35,886 nt of DNA from a virus. The stretch lies in the IMG/VR virus record IMGVR_UViG_3300023239_000020, positions 1 to 35,886 of that record, one strand, 5' to 3'. The position numbers and the translations under genes were made by a program. The notes below the pieces were generated by a model that was not told where the DNA came from, did not search any database, and was given only the letters and a program-made list of their open reading frames with translations. Positions 23,356-30,369 of this stretch are shown here, in pieces (positions within the stretch are counted from its first letter, which is position 1; each line of letters begins with the position of its first letter).

Positions 23356-23768
23356 TAGATAATCTCCATTATCACATTAACGTGCGGATCGGTAGGCAGT
23401 GGCTTCCCCCGGTAGATATGTGTCTCGTCGATCTGGCAATCATCATCCATCCATCCAGCCGCCTCCAGCATGTCCGATAATGCTTTCTCTCGGTTGTTGA
23501 TGTCGTCTTGGCGATAACCAACGAAGTGATATAGCAGCCAAACCCTCAACCGCGCAGCTCCAAACCCCTGACCCTTGCCGCCGTCCAAGTTTTCAAAATC
23601 CTGCTGCTTGAGTCTAGCCTTAGCAATCGGGCGAGCGACTTTTTCCCATTCGTTGTGCTGGCTCGATAGAATGAGTCTGGCCGCCCGTCGATTTTTCTTC
23701 GGCATTGCAACCGGCGTCCATAGCTCGTTGACTGATGGCGGCATCGGAAAGTTGCATTCAATCCTCAC
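23355..23768 (-). CDS. RusA-type Holliday junction resolvase
   Basis: The 137-aa protein starts at GTG 23768, overlapping the upstream TGA (GTGA). It shows the RusA layout: MPPSVNELWTP near the start, then VGYRQDDINNREKALSDMLE, then GWMDDDCQIDE. Asp88/89, Lys95, Asp99 and Asp108-110 are the expected acidic metal-binding and basic catalytic residues. It resolves four-way junctions made during recombination-dependent replication, so concatemers can be packaged. It fits with the Sak4, SSB and YqaJ genes of the rightward operon. Confidence 0.88.
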   Translation of the reverse strand: MRIECNFPMPPSVNELWTPVAMPKKNRRAARLILSSQHNEWEKVARPIAKARLKQQDFENLDGGKGQGFGAARLRVWLLYHFVGYRQDDINNREKALSDMLEAAGWMDDDCQIDETHIYRGKPLPTDPHVNVIMEII

Positions 23769-23929
23769 GAGTCGTCCTGCTCTTGCGCTTCTATGGCTGC
23801 GACCTGTCTGCCAGAAAAATACTCGTCCCTCATGCCTACCATATAGGTCCAGTAACCAGTGGCGAAAGGGTCGAGGTCTAGAAACTCTTGAGCCGTAATC
23901 ACGTGGTCTAACGGATTTGTCTGGCTCAT
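23765..23929 (-). CDS. 54-aa small protein
   Basis: ATG at 23929 overlaps the upstream stop (ATGA), and its TGA overlaps the RusA GTG start (GTGA). The product starts MSQTNPLDHVITAQEFLDLD and has GYWTYMVGMRDEYF, ending in an acidic tail. No family recognised. The double overlap makes it very likely to be translated. Confidence 0.7.
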   Translation of the reverse strand: MSQTNPLDHVITAQEFLDLDPFATGYWTYMVGMRDEYFSGRQVAAIEAQEQDDS

Positions 23930-24612
23930 AATTTGGGTGCCTTGGCGCAGATAAGTGAAAAGGTGTTTTCTAGCGTTAAACCCATATACCGCCGGGTCCC
24001 TTTGGCGACATGCTCTTTGGCTTCCGGCGTCGGGTTAACGTATCGGTACTGCTGCTTGAGGAACATAAAGTCCCGGTACGCGAACGCGCCCTCTTCGACT
24101 ACCATAAGTTTAATGTTGGCGCTCAGTTCCTTGCGGGCAAACTCGGCATTCTTATAGTCTTCGTTCTCGCTCACCTTTAGCCAGGAATCAACATAGACCT
24201 CTGCCTCTTGTCCTATCTCAAGGTTCGGGATAAATCGGTTTCGCTTAGGCCAGCCGCCGAATGGCATTAGAACAAAGAACGGTTCTGATGCGGAGCTTAC
24301 TGTCCAGGCTACGTCCTCGCTCGTCAGGACTACGCGTTCTTTAAGCCACTCGGCAACGACGACCTTGGACCCTGGGCGAGCGTGAAGTTTTCGCCCGTTG
24401 TAGATTAGAGGGCCTTCGGTCTTTACCTTGTCGAGAGAAATTTCTCGCAACGCTTCCATAGAATCCTCGGCGTTTCTGAGAGGCTCTCTGGCAGCTTGGC
24501 ACATGAGCCATTGATCTATATAGCTGTCGAGTAGGTTGTCGCCTGCCGCAAACCTGCGGGGCAGTTCGTCCTGTTCTTCTTGCGACCACTCGGGTCCTTC
24601 GTAATTACTCAT
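23926..24612 (-). CDS. 228-aa hypothetical protein
   Basis: The N-terminus is acidic (EGPEWSQEEQDELPRRFAAG), the middle is alpha/beta (GSKVVVAEWLKERVVLTSED), and further on are 'IPNLEIGQEAEVYVDSW' and a helical C-terminus. No conserved family motif is recognised. It overlaps the next gene upstream by 8 nt and the 54-aa gene by 4 nt. An early-region replication or host-interaction role is possible from context only. Confidence 0.65.
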   Translation of the reverse strand: MSNYEGPEWSQEEQDELPRRFAAGDNLLDSYIDQWLMCQAAREPLRNAEDSMEALREISLDKVKTEGPLIYNGRKLHARPGSKVVVAEWLKERVVLTSEDVAWTVSSASEPFFVLMPFGGWPKRNRFIPNLEIGQEAEVYVDSWLKVSENEDYKNAEFARKELSANIKLMVVEEGAFAYRDFMFLKQQYRYVNPTPEAKEHVAKGTRRYMGLTLENTFSLICAKAPKL

Positions 24613-25075
24613 AAACTCTCACCCATTTTTTACTTAGATTAATCATCCCGTTTTTGTCTAACGCATTGGAAAAGGGCATGGCCTCATCGATGTATTCGAT
24701 AATCATTTTCTCGGGCACGGCCGCCAGCTCCAGGGCTACCCTCGTTTCTTTCAGGACTAGACCTGGATGCGCGGCTCCGCCGATTGCCGATATAGATATT
24801 GCTGCGCGAGGACATTTTAATTCGACGCCATAGTTTAGTTGCTTGCCCAAAGATGCCGCTTGTTTTTTTGCCGTAGGTTTATCTTGGTTGCGTTCGAGTC
24901 GGTCGGCCGTCTCTCGCAGCTCCTCGATTACATCAGCTCGATTACCGTTGCTGATGTAGTTGCTGATGCCAGGACTCCAAGGTCCGACGATCAGAACGAT
25001 GTGGAGACCTGGAAATAAATCTTTGAGCAGCCCTATGGCTGATTGCATTAGTTCTACCGTGAATTGTTTTGTCAT
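24605..25075 (-). CDS. 156-aa hypothetical protein
   Basis: The start at 25075 (ATGACAAAACAATTC) is preferred; the longer open frame to 25120 overlaps the upstream gene. The sequence includes FPGLHIVLIVGPWSPGISNY, then ISNGNRADVIEELRETADRL, a pattern ('nyiSN..R.dmi..lrE.a.Rle') seen in small phage proteins of unknown function. A basic helix follows (PTAKKQAASLGKQL). Confidence 0.6.
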   Translation of the reverse strand: MTKQFTVELMQSAIGLLKDLFPGLHIVLIVGPWSPGISNYISNGNRADVIEELRETADRLERNQDKPTAKKQAASLGKQLNYGVELKCPRAAISISAIGGAAHPGLVLKETRVALELAAVPEKMIIEYIDEAMPFSNALDKNGMINLSKKWVRVYE

Positions 25076-25076
25076 T

Positions 25077-25451
25077 TTAATCCATCCTGGTCGTGTAGGT
25101 GGAGCCGGTCTTGCTGTCACGGAAAGCGATCAGCTCGTGATTGTAGATTAAGATCTCGACCCGGTAGTTTTTGGTAATGGCCAGCGGCGCTATATCTGGA
25201 TCGCCCGGATAGCTGAGCATTCCGCTTTTCGATAATGTCGATTCGTCCGGCTCAGGGCAGGGGAATCCGTAGGCGTCAAATATCGCCAGTCTTATCGCGT
25301 CAGCGTCGGTGCTTTGTTCGAGAGTTTGTCTTGCCCAGTCTAGTAATATTCCGCATCGCTCGCGCATCGATTCGATGCTGCAATCGTGAGCGCCTAGCGG
25401 GTCGTATTGGAGCATCACTTCTAGGTGGGTCTGCTGGTTCGAGTCTGTCAT
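25077..25451 (-). CDS. 124-aa hypothetical protein, first gene of an operon
   Basis: The sequence begins MTDSNQQTHLEVMLQYDPLG, with a helical segment (CGILLDWARQTLEQSTDADA) and a beta-rich C-terminal part (NYRVEILIYNHELIAFRDSK). No family recognised. It lies 47 nt downstream of a promoter flanked by two operator-like sites. Confidence 0.65.
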   Translation of the reverse strand: MTDSNQQTHLEVMLQYDPLGAHDCSIESMRERCGILLDWARQTLEQSTDADAIRLAIFDAYGFPCPEPDESTLSKSGMLSYPGDPDIAPLAITKNYRVEILIYNHELIAFRDSKTGSTYTTRMD

Positions 25452-25497
25452 TGGTCTGCCTCTAGCGGTTATCAGGGAATAGATTTAACTAATCCGA

Positions 25498-25526
25498 ATC
25501 GTATATACTACCGATAATTTAGTCAA
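25498..25526 (-). promoter_or_regulatory. Leftward promoter TTGACT-N17-TACGAT with two operator-like sites
   Basis: On the minus strand, -35 TTGACT (25521-25526), 17-nt spacer and -10 TACGAT (25498-25503). One degenerate operator (TTATCGGTAG, 25508-25517) is in the spacer; another (TTAACGATAA, 25530-25539) lies just upstream of the -35. This is the only leftward promoter with two sites. Confidence 0.65.
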
Positions 25527-25535
25527 CCATTATCG

Positions 25536-25688
25536 TTAAAAAGAAAGGACAAGAGCCGGAGTTGACAAAGAGGGGGACGAGGTGCGAAGATCGCCTTCGC
25601 GATCTTCGACACCCCTGTCCCTTTCGCTATCCCTTTTCATCTTATCCCCTTTTACGTCAGGTCTTAGATCGTCCCTTCTGGCATTCAT
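25536..25688 (-). CDS. Possible 50-aa charged small protein
   Basis: An ATG at 25688 opens 50 codons ending at TAA 25536-25538. The product is highly charged (DDLRPDVKGDKMKRDSERDR) with a Ser/Pro/Leu-rich end. The frame passes through a strong hairpin and the distal operator site. Only a weak AAGAGA ribosome site is present. It could be a chance frame in a structured intergenic region. Confidence 0.25.
   Translation of the reverse strand: MNARRDDLRPDVKGDKMKRDSERDRGVEDREGDLRTSSPSLSTPALVLSF
25570..25625 (-). terminator. Long imperfect hairpin in the intergenic region after the primase gene
   Basis: The core is a perfect 10-bp stem CGAAGATCGC (25585-25594) / GCGATCTTCG (25599-25608) with loop CTTC. 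GGTG/CACC and GGGAC/GTCCC extend the stem outwards with small bulges. No T tract follows on the minus strand. It may end the primase transcript, insulate the next promoter, or mark a replication origin; the sequence alone does not decide. Confidence 0.45.
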
Positions 25689-25744
25689 CCGTTTTCTCTT
25701 ATCTTCTTGCAAGGGTTAGGTTGCCCGATAATATCGCAGACTAC

Positions 25745-25779
25745 AGGCGGGGATTTGACGCCTACGGCTATCCCCGCCT
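25745..25779 (-). terminator. Hairpin directly downstream of the primase/helicase gene
   Basis: AGGCGGGGAT (25745-25754) and ATCCCCGCCT (25770-25779) are exact inverted repeats with a 15-nt loop, starting 9 nt after the stop codon of the leftward primase gene. It is GC-rich, as expected for a terminator, but lacks a T tract on the minus strand. Confidence 0.5.
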
Positions 25780-25787
25780 TTCGTCCG

Positions 25788-27926
25788 CTAGTCTAAGTGG
25801 CTGGGCTTGGGCGCTTCGGACCTGACTGGGTGAGCTAGCCATTTGCTAGAGCCGACTTTGAAAAGCAGCTCGGACCTCTGCAGCATTTTGGTAATGTCAG
25901 CCGCTTCTCCTATGCCATCGTTTCTAGCTTTGTATTCTTCAGTAATCATTGTGCGAACTGACGCGGTGTATTCGATTCGACCGTCTGGCTCGATGCCCTG
26001 CCGATCTAGGACGGATGTCGTAATTTCAATAAGCAGCTTCTTGCCTGTAATCGTCTTGCGCTTTTGTTCTGCCTCGATGGTGATTTCTGGTAGGTCCGCA
26101 TGAATCGGTTTGTCGATTACCTTGACTACCGGAACGATTAGATGGACGGGCTTACCGAACCAGTTTACTTGTTCGCCGAGATCGTTTTCTTCTAACTCAA
26201 AATAGATCGGCTCCCATTCCTTACCGTCTTTAATTTTCTCCGGCATGAGGTTGCGCTCGTAAACTCTGCCGGACCCCTGATCTTTTTGGGTGTCGATCCG
26301 AATCGCGTAATCTGACGACGCTCGGAAGACGGAAGATCCTCGAGCGGTGGACTGGTCGCCTTTTCCCGTATGGTGAATGAGGCAGACGTTTTTGATCTGG
26401 TGGTCGCGCATCAGGATCGAGAGGTTGGTGATGAATCGCTGGGCGTCCATCGTCGAGTTCTCGTCGCCTTCCATGTTTGCGGCCAGGGTGTCGATAAAGA
26501 TAATGTCTGGCTGGTAGTCGAGGTTGATTAGATCTTCGCGTAACAATGCGACCGACCGATAATCGTTGATGGCGACTCGCGACTTGGTGACTCGAAAAGT
26601 TTTCCTCAGATCGGCGCCTGGGACCTTGTAATGTTGTAGCCAGCTACGAATCCGATTAAGGAAGCCGACCCGCCCCTCGCCGAGAATGTAAAGCACGTTG
26701 CCCTGCTTCGCGTCAAAGTCATGCCACGGTTTTCCGGAGGCTATCGACAAACCCATATCGCAGGCAACAAATGATTTACCAGATCCGCTAGCGCCGAACA
26801 GCATGCCGATACCTGATTTGGGAATGATGCCCTCTTGACCTGTTTCATCCTCGATCCAGTTGTCTTGTGCCGTTACTGGACTTTCGTAATCGACATCATC
26901 TATAATATGAATCACAGGGGAGTGGGTAGGCTCGTCACTGAGTTTCTCCACGATACGGTTTGCCTCGTTCTTGGATATCCACTCCCCTATCTTCTCCGAT
27001 AAATGCGCCCTCGTTCTTTCCACCCCTATATCGTTATAGTCTCCGCATCCTGCTGACTCGTCCAAACTAATCGGCGGTTTTATTATCGGCCACTGCTTTC
27101 CTGTTTGCGCTTGAACCGCTGCTGCTACTCCGGCTCCTGTTGGGTGCGCCATCGATTCGTCGTAAACGTCAGGACAAAGTATTGCCGTCTTGCCCTGGGC
27201 GAAAAGGATCTCGGCGATGGCGGGGACGTTGCTGGTGGACATTGCGGCGTATACAGTCGCGCCCGTTGCTTCATGGATAGTGCAGGCGGTTGCATAGCCT
27301 TCGCATATTATCGGGAACTGATTTTTCGCTCCTTCAAGAATGCAAGCTCTGCCGCCCGACTTTCCTCTGAATCGTTTCTCTACCTCTTCGTGCTCGTTGA
27401 TCCATATCCGCTGGTATGATTTAAACTCGCCGTTAGCAACATCGGACATCGGAATGATCAGCTCGCGGCCGGATCGTTTCGCCAAGTAGGGCTGGATGTG
27501 TTTGGCTGTTATGTAAGGATGCGTATCGACTTCTAGGTTGCAGTTGCCAAAGAATAGCACCGCTTCTTTTTCTTGTTTGGCGGCTAGCTCGTCTTGCTCC
27601 GCATGCAGCTTATCGATACGGTCTCTAAAATCAGACCGCTCTGTTTCGCTGATGCTGTCCTGGTTCGAGAACCAGTTCGCCTGCATGCCGGTTTTCCAGT
27701 TGCCGTAGGTGGCGCAAATTTTTTCGGGGCTTATATAGGAAGCTATTAGCCAGCCGGAAAGATCTCCGCGTCTGCCGTCGAGCATCTTATGCCGGTAGTA
27801 TTTGTCAAAATATGGGACGTCGATTATGTCGTGACCGTTGCCGCGCATTTCTGCAACTAGATCTGTTAGGGTTTTCTGATTCGAGCTGGTTGGACTGTTG
27901 TTGTTATTGACAACATAGACGGCCAT
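25788..27926 (-). CDS. TOPRIM primase fused to RecA/RepA-like replicative helicase
   Basis: The 712-aa protein starts after an AGGAG site. Residues about 120-300 form the primase part: RSGRELIIPMSDVANGEFKS, then IICEGYATACTIHEATGATV with the TOPRIM Glu209, then LCPDVYD (Asp253). Residues about 370-600 form an AAA/RepA-like ATPase: Walker A GASGSGKS (378-385), Walker B IIFIDTLAA, and VCLIHHTGKGDQSTARGSSV. The C-terminal 100 residues look like a winged-helix tail. There is no N-terminal zinc finger. It unwinds DNA and makes primers, presumably for a host polymerase, since no phage polymerase gene is in the window. It is transcribed divergently from the Sak4 operon. Confidence 0.88.
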   Translation of the reverse strand: MAVYVVNNNNSPTSSNQKTLTDLVAEMRGNGHDIIDVPYFDKYYRHKMLDGRRGDLSGWLIASYISPEKICATYGNWKTGMQANWFSNQDSISETERSDFRDRIDKLHAEQDELAAKQEKEAVLFFGNCNLEVDTHPYITAKHIQPYLAKRSGRELIIPMSDVANGEFKSYQRIWINEHEEVEKRFRGKSGGRACILEGAKNQFPIICEGYATACTIHEATGATVYAAMSTSNVPAIAEILFAQGKTAILCPDVYDESMAHPTGAGVAAAVQAQTGKQWPIIKPPISLDESAGCGDYNDIGVERTRAHLSEKIGEWISKNEANRIVEKLSDEPTHSPVIHIIDDVDYESPVTAQDNWIEDETGQEGIIPKSGIGMLFGASGSGKSFVACDMGLSIASGKPWHDFDAKQGNVLYILGEGRVGFLNRIRSWLQHYKVPGADLRKTFRVTKSRVAINDYRSVALLREDLINLDYQPDIIFIDTLAANMEGDENSTMDAQRFITNLSILMRDHQIKNVCLIHHTGKGDQSTARGSSVFRASSDYAIRIDTQKDQGSGRVYERNLMPEKIKDGKEWEPIYFELEENDLGEQVNWFGKPVHLIVPVVKVIDKPIHADLPEITIEAEQKRKTITGKKLLIEITTSVLDRQGIEPDGRIEYTASVRTMITEEYKARNDGIGEAADITKMLQRSELLFKVGSSKWLAHPVRSEAPKPSHLD

Positions 27927-28069
27927 GCACTTCTCCTAATGTAAATTGATTTGGTTTGCCTTTCGCTTTCGCGAGAAGATATAGTAGCGCAGACCTCGGC
28001 GTCTTGGAAGTCAGGAGATGGCGCGGCACGGCCTGGCTCGGGAGTACTCGCCGTACATAAATAAAATCG
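27927..28069. promoter_or_regulatory. Divergent control region between the two early arms
   Basis: This non-coding stretch separates the leftward primase and rightward recombination operons. On the minus strand a weak promoter TTCCAA-N17-TACTAT lies at about 27978-28006, upstream of the primase. A CTTTCGCTTTCGCGAGA segment near 27960 can form a small hairpin. No copy of the TTATCGATAA operator is present, so this region may be regulated differently from the rest of the leftward arm. Confidence 0.4.
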
Positions 28070-28098
28070 TGGACACTGGCGGCTATATTATATAGTAT
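28070..28098 (+). promoter_or_regulatory. Rightward early promoter TGGACA-N17-TAGTAT
   Basis: -35 TGGACA (28070-28075) and -10 TAGTAT (28093-28098) are spaced by exactly 17 nt, within a very AT-rich stretch. It is 33 nt from the ATG of the Sak4-like gene. The same -10 hexamer is used by the promoters at 18991 (minus) and 33786 (plus). Confidence 0.7.
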
Positions 28099-28130
28099 GG
28101 TAATCCATCAATAGAAACGAGGCTACCAAC

Positions 28131-28880
28131 ATGGCACTACAACTGGCAGACCCTTCGGTCGGTCGAGGCTTTATTTTTACTTTTGTCGGGGAGGGCGGGC
28201 TAGGCAAGACGGCGCTAGGCGCCAGTTTTCCATCGCCGATTTTTATCCCGACAGAAGACGGATTAATCCCGCCGAACGTGGACCGTTTTCCATTATGCAA
28301 ATCATCAGACGAGGTTATCCAACGACTTCGTGAAGTCGGGGCAGATCCCGACCAAGCAAACCGCACCGTCGTACTCGATACAATTACTCAGCTCAATATT
28401 CTAATTGAGCAAGAGATTGTCGATGGCGACTCGAAAAAACCTAAAAGCATTAACACCGCTCTTGGCGGATACGGTGCTGGACAGGGAGCAGTCTCAGCGA
28501 AGCACAAATTGATTAGAGATTGGTGCGGATTGCTGTCACAAGAGAGGGGTCTGCACATTGTATTTTTGGCCCATGCTACAACCGAGACTGTGAAGCCACC
28601 AGATCAGGACGAGTATTTTCGATACTCGATCCGCATGAACCAACGGTCGGTATCTCACTACTCGGACAATACCGATCTAGTCGGTTACGTCAAGCTGCAA
28701 ACTTTTACTCGCAAGACCGGCGAGGGTTTGAACGAGCGAACCCTGGCTCAGTCTGACGGTAAGAGAGTTATTGCCTGCTATCCTCATGCGTCTAGCATTG
28801 CGAAAAACAGGTTCAACATTACCACTGACGTTCCATACGAGATGGGGCTTAACCCCTTTTCTCCATTGGTCGGCCAGTAA
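28131..28880 (+). CDS. Sak4-like RecA-family recombinase / AAA_24 ATPase
   Basis: The 249-aa protein has Walker A GEGGLGKT at residues 20-27 and a Walker B-like RTVVLDTITQL at about 78-88. A following GLHIVFLAHATTETVKPPDQ corresponds to the 'HvvfiaH....' sensor region of phage P-loop proteins annotated as AAA_24/Sak4. These promote single-strand annealing together with the phage SSB, encoded next. It is the first gene of the rightward operon and has an ACGAGG ribosome site. The family assignment is strong; annealing activity is inferred from family. Confidence 0.85.
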   Translation: MALQLADPSVGRGFIFTFVGEGGLGKTALGASFPSPIFIPTEDGLIPPNVDRFPLCKSSDEVIQRLREVGADPDQANRTVVLDTITQLNILIEQEIVDGDSKKPKSINTALGGYGAGQGAVSAKHKLIRDWCGLLSQERGLHIVFLAHATTETVKPPDQDEYFRYSIRMNQRSVSHYSDNTDLVGYVKLQTFTRKTGEGLNERTLAQSDGKRVIACYPHASSIAKNRFNITTDVPYEMGLNPFSPLVGQ

Positions 28881-28907
28881 TTAACTAACGATATTGAGGA
28901 GGCAGAG

Positions 28908-29798
28908 ATGCCAGTATATGTTCAACAAGGACTAGAGCAACAGTCGCAAAGTTTTGAAGCGTTTCCGGCGGGTGATTACAATCTAATTATCTCGGATATT
29001 GCAGACGGCCCGTTCGGCAACGGCGCAGGCCACAAGGTTGACATCACTCTTGAAGTGATAGACGGCGAGTATAAGGGGCGCAAGATCTTCGACATGATCG
29101 CTCTGGTACATGTCAATCCGGAATGGGCGCAAGGCACGCAGGCTCGGCTAGATGCTATATGCGCGGTTGCCGGATTCCCATCCCTCGATGCGTTTAGTCA
29201 ACTGCTTAACACGATGGTCCGAGCTAAAATTTTTATCGAGAAAGACAAGTCGGGAGAATACGATCCCAAGAATAAAATCGATAAGATTCTCGGTCCAGCA
29301 GTAGCGGGCGCTGCTCCGGCGTCTATGGCTGCTCCGGCGCCGGCCCCTCCCACTCAGATGTCCATGCAACCGCCGTCGCCTAACACGACGGTAGCGCCTC
29401 CCGCTCAGATGACCATGCAGACACCCGTTCAAGCTGCCGCGCAATCTGTGACGCAACCTGTGACGCAACCGGCCATGCAGCCGCCTGTACAGGCGACTAT
29501 GCAACCGCTTGTTCAACCGGCCATGCAACCTCCCGTGCAGCCGCCTCTTCCCGCACAGACGGTCATGCAGCCGCCTGCTCCACCTGCTCCAGTTGCTGCG
29601 CCCGTTCCGCCTGCTCCGGTGGCCCGACAAGTCGCGATGGCACCTACCGGATATGACGATGGTTCCACGTGGGACACTGCGGTCTACACCGATACTGGCG
29701 AGTTCGTCGCGGTCGGCCAGCCGGGTTATGCGGCCCCGATAAACACGGTTGCGGCTCCGGCCCCAGACGATATCTTCGACGACGACATCCCGTTCTAG
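28908..29798 (+). CDS. Single-stranded DNA-binding protein (DUF669-like) with acidic SSB tail
   Basis: The 296-aa protein starts after a GAGGAGGC site. Residues 1-125 (SFEAFPAGDYNLIISDIADG, then KVDITLEVIDGEYKGRKIFD) match DUF669-type OB-fold proteins. Residues about 130-245 are a low-complexity Pro/Gln/Met/Ala linker with repeats such as QPAMQPPVQ. The extreme C-terminus is DDIFDDDIPF, the same type of acidic tip with a final Pro-Phe that bacterial SSB uses to bind partner proteins. It therefore coats single strands and probably recruits host or phage replication factors. A large antisense ORF opposite the repeats is a shadow. Confidence 0.85.
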   Translation: MPVYVQQGLEQQSQSFEAFPAGDYNLIISDIADGPFGNGAGHKVDITLEVIDGEYKGRKIFDMIALVHVNPEWAQGTQARLDAICAVAGFPSLDAFSQLLNTMVRAKIFIEKDKSGEYDPKNKIDKILGPAVAGAAPASMAAPAPAPPTQMSMQPPSPNTTVAPPAQMTMQTPVQAAAQSVTQPVTQPAMQPPVQATMQPLVQPAMQPPVQPPLPAQTVMQPPAPPAPVAAPVPPAPVARQVAMAPTGYDDGSTWDTAVYTDTGEFVAVGQPGYAAPINTVAAPAPDDIFDDDIPF

Positions 29799-29825
29799 TC
29801 GATTTCGATTAGGCGGGCTTTCGAC

Positions 29826-29848
29826 GAGCGGCTGTAAGACGGCCGCTC
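29826..29848 (+). terminator. Small hairpin after the SSB gene
   Basis: GAGCGGC (29826-29832) and GCCGCTC (29842-29848) pair with a 9-nt loop in the 104-nt gap after the SSB gene. No T tract follows, so read-through is likely. It may adjust expression between the abundant SSB and later genes. Confidence 0.35.
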
Positions 29849-29902
29849 AGAGACGGCAAGCCGACAGGCTGGATTGCATCTAACGGATTAAACGAGGCGA
29901 TT

Positions 29903-30130
29903 ATGAGTTGTGAATATTGCGAAGACAGTAACGGAATTTCTATTTATCCCTACTACGGTTTGGCGCCTCACAGCCATTCTGTTGATCCAATAAGTCCTTC
30001 CGGATTGAGCACTAGATTTTTAAGCCCTCCCGACGCGCCTGCAAACTTCTCTCCGGATAACATGAGCGGCGGGCAATTAGGCACATACACTCACTGCCTG
30101 CTATGCGGGCAACCAGAGGACAGAGACTGA
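29903..30130 (+). CDS. 75-aa putative zinc-binding protein
   Basis: Residues 3-6 are CEYC and the C-terminal part has HCLLCGQ, giving a possible split CxxC...CxxC zinc site. The middle is Pro/Ser-rich. ATG 29903 follows a GAGGCG site, and the stop overlaps the next ATG (TGATG). Function unknown. Confidence 0.6.
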   Translation: MSCEYCEDSNGISIYPYYGLAPHSHSVDPISPSGLSTRFLSPPDAPANFSPDNMSGGQLGTYTHCLLCGQPEDRD

Positions 30131-30369
30131 TGGGAACCAAAACAGATCCGGGAGAGTTTGACTGCTACGGATCGGCAAAAGACGACGAGCCTATTTTTAT
30201 TTTAAGGGCTAGCGACGAGCAAGCGCCGGATAGAGTTATAGATTGGGCGAATGATTACAGAGCGAAAAAGATGGCAAACAGTAAATGGACGCTTAGGTCT
30301 CGAGCTAAGTATGACGAGGCATTGGGTTGCGCCAAAGCCATGAGACGGTGGCTTAGAAATAACCGATAA
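30130..30369 (+). CDS. 79-aa hypothetical protein
   Basis: The start at 30130 is preferred because it overlaps the upstream stop (TGATG) and follows AGAGGA. The product starts MGTKTDPGEFDCYGSAKDDE, contains DEPIFILRASDEQAPD, and ends in a basic helical part with WLRNNR. The 'dEP.FiLrasD..Ap..v..Wa' pattern is common in small phage proteins of unknown role. It overlaps the helicase start by 1 nt. Confidence 0.7.
   Translation: MGTKTDPGEFDCYGSAKDDEPIFILRASDEQAPDRVIDWANDYRAKKMANSKWTLRSRAKYDEALGCAKAMRRWLRNNR

Noticed and set aside
27600-27620. TTATCGATAC inside the primase gene as an operator
   Set aside because: It is in coding sequence without promoter elements; not counted among operators.
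29148-29630. 160-aa Arg/His-rich minus-strand ORF opposite the SSB
   Set aside because: It is the complement of the Pro/Gln/Met repeat linker; its composition is what an antisense of that repeat gives.
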